Assembly (NCBI GenBank): GCA_900470095.1
Contig: UBZM01000013.1
Location: forward strand, 185,072-243,502
Direction: 5' to 3'
DNA from: Hyphomicrobiales bacterium
Lineage (GTDB): Bacteria > Pseudomonadota > Alphaproteobacteria > Rhizobiales > Beijerinckiaceae
DNA: 58,431 nt
Below, piece after piece: positions 36,305-45,387 of the stretch; positions within the stretch are counted from its first letter, which is position 1; each line of letters starts with the position of its first letter. Under the pieces are notes generated by a model. The model did not search any database and had not been told where the DNA came from. It saw only the letters and a list, made by a program, of their open reading frames with translations. The translations under genes were made by a program, and so were the position numbers.

Positions 36305-37051
36305 ATGGCCGGGCATTCCCAATTCAAGAACATCATGCACCGCAAGGGCAAGCAGGACGCGGTGCGTTCCAAGCTGTTCTCGCGGCTCGGGCGCGAAATC
36401 ACCGTCGCGGCCAAAATGGGCATGCCTGACCCCAACATGAATCCGCGCCTGCGCATGGCGGTGCTCGCCGCGCGCGCCGAAAACATGCCGAAGGACAATA
36501 TCGAGCGCGCCATCAAGAAGGCGGCCGGCAATGACGGCGAGAACTATGACGAGGTGCGCTACGAGGGCTACGGCCCGGGCGGTGCTGCCGTCATCGTCGA
36601 GGCGCTGACCGATAACCGCAATCGCACCGCTTCTGCCGTCCGCTCCTACTTCACCAAGGCGGGTGGAGCTCTCGGCGAAAGCAATTCGGTCTCCTTCATG
36701 TTCAACCGCGTCGGCGAGGTGACCTACCCGCCGGAGGCCGGCGATGCCGACAAGGTCATGGAAGCGGCGATCGAGGCCGGTGCCGACGACGTCGTCAGCG
36801 ACGAAAACGGCCACACCATCTTGTGCGGCTTCGATGCGCTGAACGAAGTCTCCAAGGCGCTCGAAGCCTCGCTCGGCGCGCCGGCCTCGGCCAAGCCCGT
36901 CTGGCGTCCGACGACGACCGCGCCGCTCGACGAGGAAAAAGCCGCCTCGATGATGCGGCTGATGGAGGCGCTCGACAATGACGATGACGTTCAGAACGTC
37001 TTCGCCAATTTTGAGATCGCCGACGAGATCATGGCGAAGCTCGGCTCGTAA
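36305..37051 (+). CDS. yebC: YebC/PmpR-family regulator
   Basis: 248 residues. The N-terminus [18 protein letters not shown] and [17 protein letters not shown] are diagnostic, with [12 protein letters not shown] and [19 protein letters not shown] in the middle. Members have been described as DNA-binding regulators and, more recently, as translation factors acting on proline-rich stretches. It is usually next to ruvC; here two minus-strand genes (37154-39562) separate them. Confidence 0.95.
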   Translation: MAGHSQFKNIMHRKGKQDAVRSKLFSRLGREITVAAKMGMPDPNMNPRLRMAVLAARAENMPKDNIERAIKKAAGNDGENYDEVRYEGYGPGGAAVIVEALTDNRNRTASAVRSYFTKAGGALGESNSVSFMFNRVGEVTYPPEAGDADKVMEAAIEAGADDVVSDENGHTILCGFDALNEVSKALEASLGAPASAKPVWRPTTTAPLDEEKAASMMRLMEALDNDDDVQNVFANFEIADEIMAKLGS

Positions 37052-37065
37052 CGCATCCTGCCAAT

Positions 37066-37090
37066 CATGGCCGGGCTTGTCCCGGCCGTG
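37066..37090. terminator. Hairpin after yebC (also a common dispersed palindrome)
   Basis: CATGGCCGGG pairs with CCCGGCCGTG around a 5-nt loop. The core GGCCGGGCTTGTCCCGGCC is a palindrome found repeatedly between genes in this bacterial order. No T run follows, so termination here is only possible, not certain. Confidence 0.55.
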
Positions 37091-37153
37091 ACGCCTGGCT
37101 CTTTATGCTGGGGCAAGGCACGACTGCTCGCCCGCGAAGGCGAAGACGGCGGT

Positions 37154-37933
37154 TCAACGCCCCAGCATCCCATCCCATAGCGGCAGGCTGACCAGCGCGC
37201 TGAGGAAGATCACGAGATAGGCGATGCGCCGGAACGTCTCCTCGGAGGCGATCCGGAAGGCATGCGTGCCGACCCAGAGACCGGCGCCGTAGATCGCAAA
37301 CAGCGGCAGCGCCATCGCGAGCGATGCGGCCGTGATGATGCTCTTCAGCCAGAGCAGGACACCGCTGACCACGGTCGACAGGCCGAAATAGGTCTGGAGG
37401 TTGGCGCGGGCCTTGTGCCGGTCGTTGCGCTGGGCGCCGAGCCAGAACACGGCCAGCGGCATGCCGCCGATGCTGGAGAGACCGTTGAACAGGCCCGACA
37501 GCGAGCCGACGCCGAGCGAGAGCGGGATGCCCGGCTTGCCGTGATAGCGCCAGCCCGAGGCCATCAGCGTCACCGCGGCGAGAACGAGCCCCGCGACGAT
37601 CCAGCGCATCGTCCTCGGCTCCAGCCAGGTCAGCAGCCAGAGCCCGAACGGCAGCGTCAGCGTCGCGGCGATCAGCAGCGGGATGACCTCGCTCCATTCG
37701 GCACGCTTGGCCGAGCGGGCCGCGATCGGCAGCGCGAAGGGCAGGTCGATCACCCAGATCAGACCCAGCGCTGCGACCGGACCCAGCACCAGGCTCGCCA
37801 GCGGCATGAAGACCATGGCGAAGCCGAAGCCGGTAAAGCCGCGGACCAGCCCGCCGAGCAGCGTTGCGCCGAGAAGGGTGGCTATCCCCGAGAGGGTGAG
37901 GCTGGGAAACAGCGCGGAAAGCAGGTCGGTCAT
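37154..37933 (-). CDS. TSUP (TauE/SafE) family membrane permease
   Basis: 259 residues with seven to eight hydrophobic segments. GGLVRGFTGFGFAMVFMPLAS (first repeat) and SGLFNGLSSIGGMPLAVFWL (second repeat) match the TauE/SafE family of anion exporters. Distinct in sequence from the TSUP gene at 5187-5951. The ATG at 37933 begins directly before the first membrane helix; an upstream in-frame start at 37978 would add a Pro-rich leader. Substrate unknown. Confidence 0.87.
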   Translation of the reverse strand: MTDLLSALFPSLTLSGIATLLGATLLGGLVRGFTGFGFAMVFMPLASLVLGPVAALGLIWVIDLPFALPIAARSAKRAEWSEVIPLLIAATLTLPFGLWLLTWLEPRTMRWIVAGLVLAAVTLMASGWRYHGKPGIPLSLGVGSLSGLFNGLSSIGGMPLAVFWLGAQRNDRHKARANLQTYFGLSTVVSGVLLWLKSIITAASLAMALPLFAIYGAGLWVGTHAFRIASEETFRRIAYLVIFLSALVSLPLWDGMLGR

Positions 37934-38152
37934 CGGTCCGGGGAGGTCAGGCAGGCGGGGCAACCCACCATCACCCAAGTTCCGGCGGGATCAACTCTTT
38001 CCTTGTGATGGCATCGATATGTGCACGTCATCGATGCCATGAGGGTCGCGCGCCAGTTCTCCCCCGCCCCCCGGTGGGGACAACAGAGGCCGCCGGCATG
38101 TGGGCAACTGTGGAGATCGTCTGTCTCGAGTCCGTCTCGGCGTCCCTCTCGG

Positions 38153-39562
38153 TCAGTTCTGCTGCTGAAGCGGTGGGGCTTTCCATTTGCCGTTCAGCGC
38201 CGCGGGCTTCGGCCAGTACAGCCGCATGACCGCGAAGAACGGTCCCTTCGGAGCGGGGAGCCAGTTGGCTTCGCGCTCCTTGCCGGGGGACTCGTTCTGC
38301 ACATGGATCGTGATCCCGCCGTCCGCGTCGCGCTTCAGGCCGGGCAGCATCGGCGAATTGATCAGGTAACGGTTGATCCGGTTGGCATAGAGCAGGCTCG
38401 CCGGCAGCTCGTACATGGTCAGCGACCAGAAGGCGTTGACCGGCGGCAGCTGCCCCGGCGCAAAGCGCAGGGTGTAGCGCTTCGCCCCGTTCAGCGCCTG
38501 CTTGGCGGAATCGATGAAATAGGCGGGATAGAGCGCCTCCTGCTTCGCATTGCCGTAGATGCCCAGCACCGCCCCCGACATGCGCTGCATGTAGTCGTTC
38601 TTCAGGAAGGCGCGCGTTCCGAAGCCGTCCGAACTCGGCGTCTTTCCCGTGTCGATCTGGGTTTCCTTGTGCAGCTTGAACGCAGCCCAGCCATCGGCCA
38701 TGCCGTCCTGCAGTGCCTTGCGCAGTTCAGGCGAGAGCGCATTCGCATCGAGGCTCTTTCCGCCACCGACACCGATCTTCGAGAAGCGCGCCATCAGCGC
38801 CCTTTCGGACGGATGCGTCGGGGCGAATTGCAGGATGAAATTCAGGACGTTGAAGGACTCAAGCGAGCTGCGCTCCTGCTCGGGCGTCAGCGGCTTGATG
38901 AAATCGACCGCGGGCGCCGGCGCTGGCGCCGGCCGTCCCAGAAACTGTGACAGCGGCTGCACCTTGTAGCCGGCCTGGACCGCCTTCACCTGATCGATGT
39001 CATCAGGATCGAATAGCTGGGTCCGGTACAGCACGAAGGCGAAATCGGTCTCGGAGCGGATCACCTGCTTGATGCCCGCGGGTTTCTCGCCCTTCCATTT
39101 CGGGCCCGCCAGCAGATAGCTGCCCGCGCCGTTCCCGGTGGCGCGGCTGCCGACATAGGCGAAATCGAAGGTGTATTGGTCGATGAACTGCAGGGCATAG
39201 TAGCGGCCCTTCTCGACCGCGGGCACCGTGAAGACGAGCGGCTCGGCGCGCAGGTCGGCGCCGACATAGGAATAGGGCGTGTCCGAGTTGGGCGTCTGGA
39301 TCGCCTTGTCGTCGGGCGTATAGACCCGCGCGTTGTTGACGAGCGTGTTCCAGGGAGCCTTGAACTCCGGGCTGCTGCGATCGACGAAATAGGAATGCTG
39401 GATGCGGTAATTGTCGACGAGCGGGAAGCCATAGATCGTGGCTTCCTTGGCGATGGCGCGGGCTTCGGCGGGGGTAGGAGCTTGCGCGTGCGCCGTCAGT
39501 GCCAGCGGTGGCAGCAACAGGGCAAGCGATGCGGCGAGAGAGACGAAAAGCGACGTTCTCAT
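38153..39562 (-). CDS. Exported DUF1254/DUF1214 protein
   Basis: 469 residues with a signal peptide (SLFVSLAASLALLLPPLALTAHA). The DUF1254 part (YGFPLVDNYRIQHSYF, then QTPNSDTPYSYVGADLRAEP) is followed by the C-terminal DUF1214 part (FAPGQLPPVNAFWSLTMYEL, then WLPAPKGPFFAVMRLYWPKP). The pair is common in proteobacteria and its biochemical function is not established. GGGGAA precedes the ATG at 39562. It stands alone between TSUP and ruvC. Confidence 0.92.
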   Translation of the reverse strand: MRTSLFVSLAASLALLLPPLALTAHAQAPTPAEARAIAKEATIYGFPLVDNYRIQHSYFVDRSSPEFKAPWNTLVNNARVYTPDDKAIQTPNSDTPYSYVGADLRAEPLVFTVPAVEKGRYYALQFIDQYTFDFAYVGSRATGNGAGSYLLAGPKWKGEKPAGIKQVIRSETDFAFVLYRTQLFDPDDIDQVKAVQAGYKVQPLSQFLGRPAPAPAPAVDFIKPLTPEQERSSLESFNVLNFILQFAPTHPSERALMARFSKIGVGGGKSLDANALSPELRKALQDGMADGWAAFKLHKETQIDTGKTPSSDGFGTRAFLKNDYMQRMSGAVLGIYGNAKQEALYPAYFIDSAKQALNGAKRYTLRFAPGQLPPVNAFWSLTMYELPASLLYANRINRYLINSPMLPGLKRDADGGITIHVQNESPGKEREANWLPAPKGPFFAVMRLYWPKPAALNGKWKAPPLQQQN

Positions 39563-39767
39563 GGCGTATTCCCCTGGATTCCTGCGCGGAGATCTTCTCG
39601 ATAACGAAAAACGTCCGGAATGACCGCAATTGACGAAGCATAGGGGCAAGCCGTGCGCAGCGTATAGAGGCAGGCCATGCTGCGCCGCATGCCCTGGCAT
39701 TCCGGCAGCGCTCCTCAGTGGAACCTCGGTAATGGAGTACAAACCGTGTCCAGACTAGTGTGCGGGC

Positions 39768-40283
39768 ATGGCACAAGCGATTCGGATTCTCGGCCTGGAT
39801 CCCGGTCTCAGAAAGACCGGCTGGGGCATCATCACCAGCGAGGGGACCAAACTCTCCTTCGTTGCCTGCGGCTGCGTCGAAAGCGACGGAGCGAGCCCGC
39901 TTTCGGAGCGCCTGAAGCAATTGCATGACGGCATTGCGCGGGTGATCGGTTCCTTCAATCCCGACGAGGTCGCGGTCGAGGAGACCTTCGTGAACCGCGA
40001 CCCGCAATCGGCGCTGAAGCTTGGCCAGGCGCGCGGCATCGCACTGGTCGTGCCGGCGATCGCCGGCCTCAGTGTTGCCGAATACGCGGCCAATCTCGTC
40101 AAGAAGACGGTGGTCGGCGTCGGCCATGCCGACAAGAAGCAGGTCCAGGCGATGATCCGGGTGCTGCTGCCGAAAGCCGAGACAAAATCTGCGGATGCGG
40201 CGGACGCGCTCGCCGTGGCGATCTGTCATTCACAGCATCGCGGCATGAGGGCGCTGGTCGCGCAGATGCGCGCAGCTTCGTGA
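39768..40283 (+). CDS. ruvC: Crossover junction endodeoxyribonuclease RuvC
   Basis: 171 residues. Resolves Holliday junctions as a dimer. The acidic catalytic residues are seen in [14 protein letters not shown] (Asp), [20 protein letters not shown] (Glu) and the C-terminal [15 protein letters not shown] (Asp residues). It begins the ruvC-ruvA-ruvB group. Confidence 0.96.
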   Translation: MAQAIRILGLDPGLRKTGWGIITSEGTKLSFVACGCVESDGASPLSERLKQLHDGIARVIGSFNPDEVAVEETFVNRDPQSALKLGQARGIALVVPAIAGLSVAEYAANLVKKTVVGVGHADKKQVQAMIRVLLPKAETKSADAADALAVAICHSQHRGMRALVAQMRAAS

Positions 40284-40323
40284 GGCGCTACAGCTTGGAC
40301 ATGCACATGCGACGGAGCCTCTG

Positions 40324-40941
40324 ATGATCGGCAAGCTCAAGGGGCTGATCGATTCCTATGGCGAGGATTTCGTGATCCTCGACGTGCAGGGCGTCGGCTA
40401 TGTCGTGCAATGCTCGTCGCGCACCTTGCAGCGCCTGCCAAAACCCGGCGAGGCGGCGGCGCTGGCGATCGAGACCCATGTCCGCGAGGACGCGATCCGT
40501 CTCTATGGCTTCCTGTCCGACGTCGAACGCGACTGGTTCCGTCTGATGCAGGTGGTGCAGGGTGTCGGGGCCAAGGTGGCGCTCGCCATTCTCTCGACGC
40601 TGGAGCCCGGCGCGCTGGCGACAGCGATCGCGACCAACGACAAGGCGGCCGTAGCGCGCTCTCCCGGGGTCGGCCCGAAGCTGGCGCAGCGGCTCTGCGC
40701 CGAGCTCAAGGACAAGGCGCCCGCCTTCGGCCACATCGATCCCGGCGTCGTGCAGCTCGCCGGCGCCCTGGAAGACAGGAAGCTGCCGCAAGCGGTGGCG
40801 GACGCGATCTCTGCCCTGTCCAATCTCGGCTATCCGCAGGCCCAGGCCGTAGCGGCGGTGGCCGCGGCCTCGAAAGCAGCCGGGGAGGGGGCCGGGACGG
40901 CACAGCTGATCAAGCTGGGCCTCAAGGAACTGGCGAAGTGA
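40324..40941 (+). CDS. ruvA: Holliday junction branch-migration protein RuvA
   Basis: 205 residues. The start [20 protein letters not shown], the HhH motifs [14 protein letters not shown] and [19 protein letters not shown], and a C-terminal RuvB-binding domain ([20 protein letters not shown]) are all present. RuvA tetramers hold the junction for RuvB. Forty bp after ruvC; its stop overlaps the next gene's GTG by 4 bp. Confidence 0.96.
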   Translation: MIGKLKGLIDSYGEDFVILDVQGVGYVVQCSSRTLQRLPKPGEAAALAIETHVREDAIRLYGFLSDVERDWFRLMQVVQGVGAKVALAILSTLEPGALATAIATNDKAAVARSPGVGPKLAQRLCAELKDKAPAFGHIDPGVVQLAGALEDRKLPQAVADAISALSNLGYPQAQAVAAVAAASKAAGEGAGTAQLIKLGLKELAK

Positions 40942-41426
40942 GCCATGCCGACGCCCTGATCGTTCGCGCCGTCGAGGATAAGAGCGAGCTGCTGCACCTG
41001 ATGCTGGCGGTCTGGGGCTCGCACAAGATGATGATCGACCTGCACACCTACGACGTCGCCGAGATCGAAGCGCTAGGCCTGTTCACGGCTGCGGGGCAGA
41101 CGGCGGCGCTGGCGAGCTGGACGCGACGCGACGAGACCGCCTATCTTTGCGCGCTGCATTCGCTGCGGCCGGGAGAGGGCGTGGCAGTCCAGATGCTGGC
41201 TGCGGTCAAGGCTGCGGCCCGGGCCGCAGGTGCGAAGAAGCTCAAGGCGATGCTGACCAATGACAACATGCCCGGGCTGATATTCTATCAGCGCTACGGC
41301 TTCCGTCTCTCCGGCCTCTATCCCGAGGCGATCGATCATTACCGCTCGGTTGTGCCGACGATCATCAAGACGGGATACAGAGGCATTCCGGTCCACGACG
41401 CCATCGAAATGGAGATAGTGTTGTGA
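40938..41426 (+). CDS. GNAT-family acetyltransferase inserted between ruvA and ruvB
   Basis: 162 residues, starting at the GTG that overlaps the ruvA stop. A GNAT-like core: [40 protein letters not shown] and [20 protein letters not shown], the last being the usual motif B. It would acetylate an unknown amine. A reading frame extends upstream inside ruvA, but that part is a shadow. Co-transcription with ruvA is likely. Confidence 0.8.
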   Translation: MSHADALIVRAVEDKSELLHLMLAVWGSHKMMIDLHTYDVAEIEALGLFTAAGQTAALASWTRRDETAYLCALHSLRPGEGVAVQMLAAVKAAARAAGAKKLKAMLTNDNMPGLIFYQRYGFRLSGLYPEAIDHYRSVVPTIIKTGYRGIPVHDAIEMEIVL

Positions 41427-41486
41427 GTGATCGATCCATAATAATTAGCAAAATGACCATCGCATTCAAGGTCAAAGCCTAGGGTC

Positions 41487-41936
41487 ATGCTGCGGATAGG
41501 CTTGGTTTTGTTTTACGTCGTCGTTGGTCCGCTTTTGGGTTTGATTTCCTTTGTTGCTGCATTCCATTCGATGCGATTCTTCATAAATAATAATCTGAGT
41601 TCAGATGATCATTTTTCGGCTGAAAGTATTTCATTGGTGTATGCGGTCGGATTGGTTCCCGCGCTTATCGTGGGTGTTTCTGCTGCCTTCACTATGCTGT
41701 CGACGGCTCAGTTCTCACTAAGAAGAGTTTTAGTTGCCAGCGCCGTAACAGGAGTTCTGATGTCTGTTCCATTGCTAATTTTTGGCTACGATATTCCGCC
41801 ATACTCGATCTTTGAGCGGCTGGGAGCCGTAGCAATGATCATGTGGGTCAATATCGGTGCAGCGACGTTAACATGGCTGTTGTGGGAATTGTCTCGGCGC
41901 GGAGTTCGTATGGTCTGGAAGGAACGCGAAGCGTGA
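41487..41936 (+). CDS. AT-rich four-helix membrane protein of unknown function
   Basis: 149 residues with four predicted membrane helices (about 3-28, 50-73, 82-101, 113-136) and a basic end (RRGVRMVWKEREA). I recognise no family. Base use is unlike the neighbours: in 41581-41640 only 18 of 60 bases are G or C, and AAT/ATT/TTT codons are common. Only AGGG precedes the ATG. Its stop is 6 bp before ruvB. The composition suggests acquisition by transfer into the ruv operon. Confidence 0.75.
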   Translation: MLRIGLVLFYVVVGPLLGLISFVAAFHSMRFFINNNLSSDDHFSAESISLVYAVGLVPALIVGVSAAFTMLSTAQFSLRRVLVASAVTGVLMSVPLLIFGYDIPPYSIFERLGAVAMIMWVNIGAATLTWLLWELSRRGVRMVWKEREA

Positions 41937-41942
41937 TGTCGC

Positions 41943-42992
41943 ATGGTTGATCCCCGTCCCGGCCTTCTCTCTTCTGCCAAGCGCGACGACGACAGCGAAA
42001 CCTCGCTGCGGCCGCTGTCGCTGTCCGATTTCACCGGCCAGGCGGCGGCGCGCGCCAATCTCCAGGTCTTCATCAATGCGGCGCGCGCGCGCGGTGATGC
42101 GCTCGACCATGTGCTCTTCGTCGGTCCGCCGGGGCTCGGCAAGACGACGCTGGCGCAGATCGTGGCGCGCGAGCTGGGCGTCAATTTCCGCTCGACCTCG
42201 GGGCCGGTCATTGCCAAGGCCGGCGACCTCGCAGCGCAGCTCACCAATCTCGAAGAGCGCGACGTGCTCTTCATCGACGAGATCCACCGTCTGAACCCGG
42301 CGGTCGAAGAAATCCTCTATCCGGCGATGGAGGATTACCAACTCGACCTGATCATCGGCGAGGGACCGGCGGCACGCTCGGTCAAGATCGACCTGCCCAA
42401 GTTCACCCTGGTTGGCGCCACCACCCGTGCCGGCCTGCTGACGACGCCGTTGCGGGACCGTTTCGGCATTCCGATCCGCCTGCAATTCTACACGGTCGAG
42501 GAATTGCAGGGCATCGTTGCGCGCGGCGCCCGCGTGCTCGGCATCGGCATGTCGGATGATGGTGCCAACGAGGTTGCCCGCCGGTCCCGAGGGACACCGC
42601 GCATCGCCGGCCGGCTGCTCCGGCGCGTGCGCGACTTCGCCATTGTCGACGGCGATCCGGTGATCACGCGCTCGGTCGCCGACAAGGCGCTGCACCTGCT
42701 CGATGTCGACGGCATCGGCCTCGATCAGATGGACCGGCGCTATCTCACCACCGTCGCAATCAATTTCGGCGGCGGTCCTGTCGGGATCGAGACCATCGCC
42801 GCCTCGCTCTCCGAGCCGCGCGATGCGATCGAGGAGATCATCGAGCCGTTCCTGCTGCAGCAAGGCTTCATCCAGCGCACACCGCGCGGGCGCCTGCTGA
42901 CGCCGCATGCGTTCCGGCATCTCGGCATGCCGGAGCCGAACCGCGAGGCCGCGCAATTCGGGTTGTTCGGGGACGAGGCCGAAGGCGAGTGA
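41943..42992 (+). CDS. ruvB: Holliday junction branch-migration ATPase RuvB
   Basis: 349 residues. AAA+ hexameric motor. [20 protein letters not shown] precedes Walker [13 protein letters not shown] (about 60), Walker [13 protein letters not shown] (about 110), sensor [18 protein letters not shown], and the C-terminal winged helix [20 protein letters not shown] that binds DNA. Intact despite the two genes between it and ruvA. Its stop overlaps the next start. Confidence 0.97.
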   Translation: MVDPRPGLLSSAKRDDDSETSLRPLSLSDFTGQAAARANLQVFINAARARGDALDHVLFVGPPGLGKTTLAQIVARELGVNFRSTSGPVIAKAGDLAAQLTNLEERDVLFIDEIHRLNPAVEEILYPAMEDYQLDLIIGEGPAARSVKIDLPKFTLVGATTRAGLLTTPLRDRFGIPIRLQFYTVEELQGIVARGARVLGIGMSDDGANEVARRSRGTPRIAGRLLRRVRDFAIVDGDPVITRSVADKALHLLDVDGIGLDQMDRRYLTTVAINFGGGPVGIETIAASLSEPRDAIEEIIEPFLLQQGFIQRTPRGRLLTPHAFRHLGMPEPNREAAQFGLFGDEAEGE

Positions 42993-43531
42993 TGCTGAGA
43001 ATGCTGCGGAATCTTCTGCTCACCGTCTTCGTCTCGCTCGTTGCGGGATTCGCCGCGCAATGGGCTGCCGCAGCCGAGTCCACGCCCGAAGCGACAGTCA
43101 AACAGGCCTATGCCGCCACGATCCGTAGTCTTGCCAGCACTGGCCCCAAGGCCTCACCACCTGCCTGGCGGCCGCCGCATCGCGACGCGCTGTTGAGCAA
43201 AAGCCTCGCCGCGCTCTTCGCCCGCGACGACCTCTATCAGGATGAGAGCGGTGAGATGGGCAACATTGGCGCCGATCCTTTCCTCAATGGCCAGGATGGT
43301 GAGGTGAAGAACCTGCGCGTCGTGGCGACCGGGAAGCCGACGGATGGGCAGGCGTTTGTCACCGCCAGCTTCCAAAGCTTCGGAAAGGCGGTGAAGGTAC
43401 CGTTCCGGATGATCTTGGAAGGCGGTGCCTGGCGCATCGACGATATCGGCACTGGCAGCGACAGCATCCGCCAGGCGCTGTCGCAACCCTATGAGTGCGG
43501 CTCCTTCATGAGGAAGCCCTGTACGCGCTGA
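42992..43531 (+). CDS. Exported DUF3828-type protein
   Basis: 179 residues with a signal peptide (LRNLLLTVFVSLVAGFAAQWAAA). The mature part includes FLNGQDGEVKNLRVVATGK and FRMILEGGAWRIDDIGTG, the beta-rich pattern of the DUF3828 group (NTF2-like domains). Function unknown. The ATG overlaps the ruvB stop (TGATG), so it is the last gene of the ruv unit. Confidence 0.75.
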   Translation: MLRMLRNLLLTVFVSLVAGFAAQWAAAAESTPEATVKQAYAATIRSLASTGPKASPPAWRPPHRDALLSKSLAALFARDDLYQDESGEMGNIGADPFLNGQDGEVKNLRVVATGKPTDGQAFVTASFQSFGKAVKVPFRMILEGGAWRIDDIGTGSDSIRQALSQPYECGSFMRKPCTR

Positions 43532-43540
43532 GGCCAGTTG

Positions 43541-44050
43541 CTACCGCGCGAATTTCGCTCGGTGCATCGCTGAGCGCTGGCCCGCATGGTCGAGCGCGCC
43601 GGATTTCCCTGCCTTGGTGCTCGGCACGGGCTTCATGCCTTTGCCGGCCTGCCGGCTCGCAGGCTGCGTCTTGGCGGCAGCCTGGCGCTGCTTCAGCGCC
43701 AGAGCCTTGCGGGCGAGGCTGCGCTGGCTCGGAGCGTGCAGCTTCTCGGTGCGACGCGTCCGCTCGGCGCCGACGCGCTTCAGCGCCGCGGTAAGGGCGT
43801 CGGCCTTGGCCTTTGTCCCGCTATTGTCGGAGGCGGGCCGGGCGCCCTGTGGCTCGGCCTTGCGGCGCATTTCGCGCCTTTGCTGCCGCGCAATGCCGCG
43901 AGCCCGGTCGCGGCGTTCACGGATCTGCTTGGCGAGGTCTTGCAAGTCGGCATCACTTGCCGCGCCGATCGTGCTGCGGCGGGTACGGGCAAAGAGCTGC
44001 AACTCCGATTTGTCGAGGAGGCGCTCGATTGCCTTGAGCGAAAGGGCCAT
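43541..44050 (-). CDS. Very basic protein of unknown function
   Basis: 169 residues. Residues 1-50 are a compact helical part (LKAIERLLDKSELQLFARTR). The remainder is low complexity and strongly Lys/Arg/Ala-rich (RERRDRARGIARQQRREMRR and onward). It may bind nucleic acid, but no domain is recognised. AAGGAG lies 7 bases before the ATG at 44050, better than the ATG ten codons upstream. It converges with the DUF3828 gene, 9 bp apart. Confidence 0.7.
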   Translation of the reverse strand: MALSLKAIERLLDKSELQLFARTRRSTIGAASDADLQDLAKQIRERRDRARGIARQQRREMRRKAEPQGARPASDNSGTKAKADALTAALKRVGAERTRRTEKLHAPSQRSLARKALALKQRQAAAKTQPASRQAGKGMKPVPSTKAGKSGALDHAGQRSAMHRAKFAR

Positions 44051-44199
44051 ACCAGTTCTCCTTGTGAGGCTGTCGACCAATCAACCTTAGCGAGGCCGGC
44101 AGGTTCCCGATAGCGCGGTCACCGGGGCGCGGTGGTTGTTCCGCCTGCCATGCCCGGTCTAAAGGTCGGGAAACGTCATCACGGAAATCCCGCAGCCAT

Positions 44200-44604
44200 A
44201 TGAGCGCCGTCCACCAGCTTCCCGTCCGGGTCTATTATGAAGACACCGATTTCTCCGGTGTCGTCTATCACGCCTCCTATCTGCGGTTCATGGAACGCGG
44301 CCGTACCGAGCTGATCCGCGCGCTCGGTGTCGAACAGCGCGAGCTGTTCGACGGGGACGCGGCATTGGGTTTCGCAGTGCGCCGCATGACGATCGATTTC
44401 CTCAAGCCTGCCGTGATGGATGACATGCTGACCGTCGAGACCGTGGCGACGGCTGCGCGCGGCGCGACGATGGATGTTGCCCAGCGCGTGCTGCGTGGCG
44501 AAGAGGTTCTGATCACCGCCGAGGTCAAGGTCGCCTGCGTCGGCGGCGGTCGGGCTAGGCGTATTCCCGACACGTTGCGCCACCGGCTGGGGCTCGAGAC
44601 GTGA
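44200..44604 (+). CDS. ybgC: Tol-Pal associated acyl-CoA thioesterase YbgC
   Basis: 134 residues of the hot-dog thioesterase fold. YYEDTDFSGVVYHASYLRFMER near the start (split: VYYEDTDFSGVVYHASYL) holds the catalytic Asp of the YbgC/4HBT family; RMTIDFLKPAVMDDMLTVET follows. It hydrolyses acyl-CoA and is linked to the Tol-Pal system. Here it is about 1.6 kb before tolQ, with TetR and DUF2852 genes between. Confidence 0.93.
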   Translation: MSAVHQLPVRVYYEDTDFSGVVYHASYLRFMERGRTELIRALGVEQRELFDGDAALGFAVRRMTIDFLKPAVMDDMLTVETVATAARGATMDVAQRVLRGEEVLITAEVKVACVGGGRARRIPDTLRHRLGLET

Positions 44605-44638
44605 TGGGCGGCGAACACCGTCGACGCCATTCGCCTGC

Positions 44639-44658
44639 TATGTTAGCGCTCCTTACAT
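44639..44658. promoter_or_regulatory. Candidate TetR auto-operator
   Basis: TATGTTAG (44639-44646) and CTTACAT (44652-44658) form an inverted repeat with one mismatch that overlaps the TetR start codon. TATGTTAG is the exact reverse complement of CTAACATA in the DUF2852 promoter at 45352-45359. Confidence 0.5.
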
Positions 44659-45298
44659 GATCGGACGGCGGCCGGATTCGGAGCGACGCGGCTATCACCA
44701 TGGCAACCTCAAGGAGGAGTTGGTGAAGGCGGCGCTCGAGCTGATCGCAGAGAAGGGGGCGAACGGCTTCACCGTTGCCGAAGCCGCACGACTGGCCGGG
44801 GTCAGCCCGACGGCGCCCTATCGGCATTATCGCGACAAGGTCGAACTGATGGCCGATGTCGCGACGCGCGGCTTCCAGGCCTTCGAGGCGGCACAGTCGC
44901 GCGCCTGGAACGAGGGCAAGCCCAACGCATGGGCTGCGTTCCAGCGTCTGGGCCAGACCTATATCGCCTTCGCTCATGAGCAGCCCGCCTATTATTCCGC
45001 GATGTTCGAGGCTGGCGTACCACTCGATGCCAGCCCGGAATTGCGTCTCGCGGCGGATCGTTCCTTCCAGATGCTGCGTGCAGCCTGCGAGGGCCTGATC
45101 GCGACCCTTCCGGCGGGGCGCCGGCCGCCGGCGCTGATGATGGCGCTGCATGTCTGGGCGATGTCGCATGGTGTGGCAGCTCTGTTCGGACGAGCCGATG
45201 CAGGCCGCCGCTCGCTGCCGATGTCGGCGGCCGAATTACTGGAAGCCAATATGCTGATCTATCTGCAAGGGCTCGGCCTGTCGGCACCAGGGAATTGA
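44657..45298 (+). CDS. TetR/AcrR-family repressor
   Basis: 213 residues. The N-terminal HTH is clear (RRGYHHGNLKEELVKAALEL, then FTVAEAARLAGVSPTAPYRHY, about 11-58); the C-terminal ligand domain is TetR-like with PAYYSAMFEAGVPLD. No Shine-Dalgarno precedes the ATG, and the operator-like repeat spans it, so the mRNA may be leaderless. A matching operator in front of the downstream DUF2852 gene suggests that gene is the target. Confidence 0.9.
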   Translation: MIGRRPDSERRGYHHGNLKEELVKAALELIAEKGANGFTVAEAARLAGVSPTAPYRHYRDKVELMADVATRGFQAFEAAQSRAWNEGKPNAWAAFQRLGQTYIAFAHEQPAYYSAMFEAGVPLDASPELRLAADRSFQMLRAACEGLIATLPAGRRPPALMMALHVWAMSHGVAALFGRADAGRRSLPMSAAELLEANMLIYLQGLGLSAPGN

Positions 45299-45313
45299 AG
45301 CCGCCCCCGCCGC

Positions 45314-45342
45314 TTGACAGGCGTCGGGGGCGTTCCCATAAT
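45314..45342 (+). promoter_or_regulatory. Sigma-70-type promoter of the DUF2852 gene
   Basis: TTGACA at 45314-45319 and CATAAT at 45337-45342 are separated by 17 bp: a full -35 match and a five-of-six -10 match. It lies 46 bp before the DUF2852 start and directly before an operator-like repeat. Confidence 0.8.
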
Positions 45343-45344
45343 GT

Positions 45345-45359
45345 ATATGTGACTAACAT
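45345..45359. promoter_or_regulatory. Candidate TetR operator at the DUF2852 promoter
   Basis: TATGTGACTAACATA is an inverted repeat (TATGT-n5-ACATA) just after the -10, over the transcription start. The right half CTAACATA is the exact complement of the half-site at the upstream TetR gene. Confidence 0.6.
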
Positions 45360-45387
45360 ACACACTCACTGATATCGCGAGGGATCG

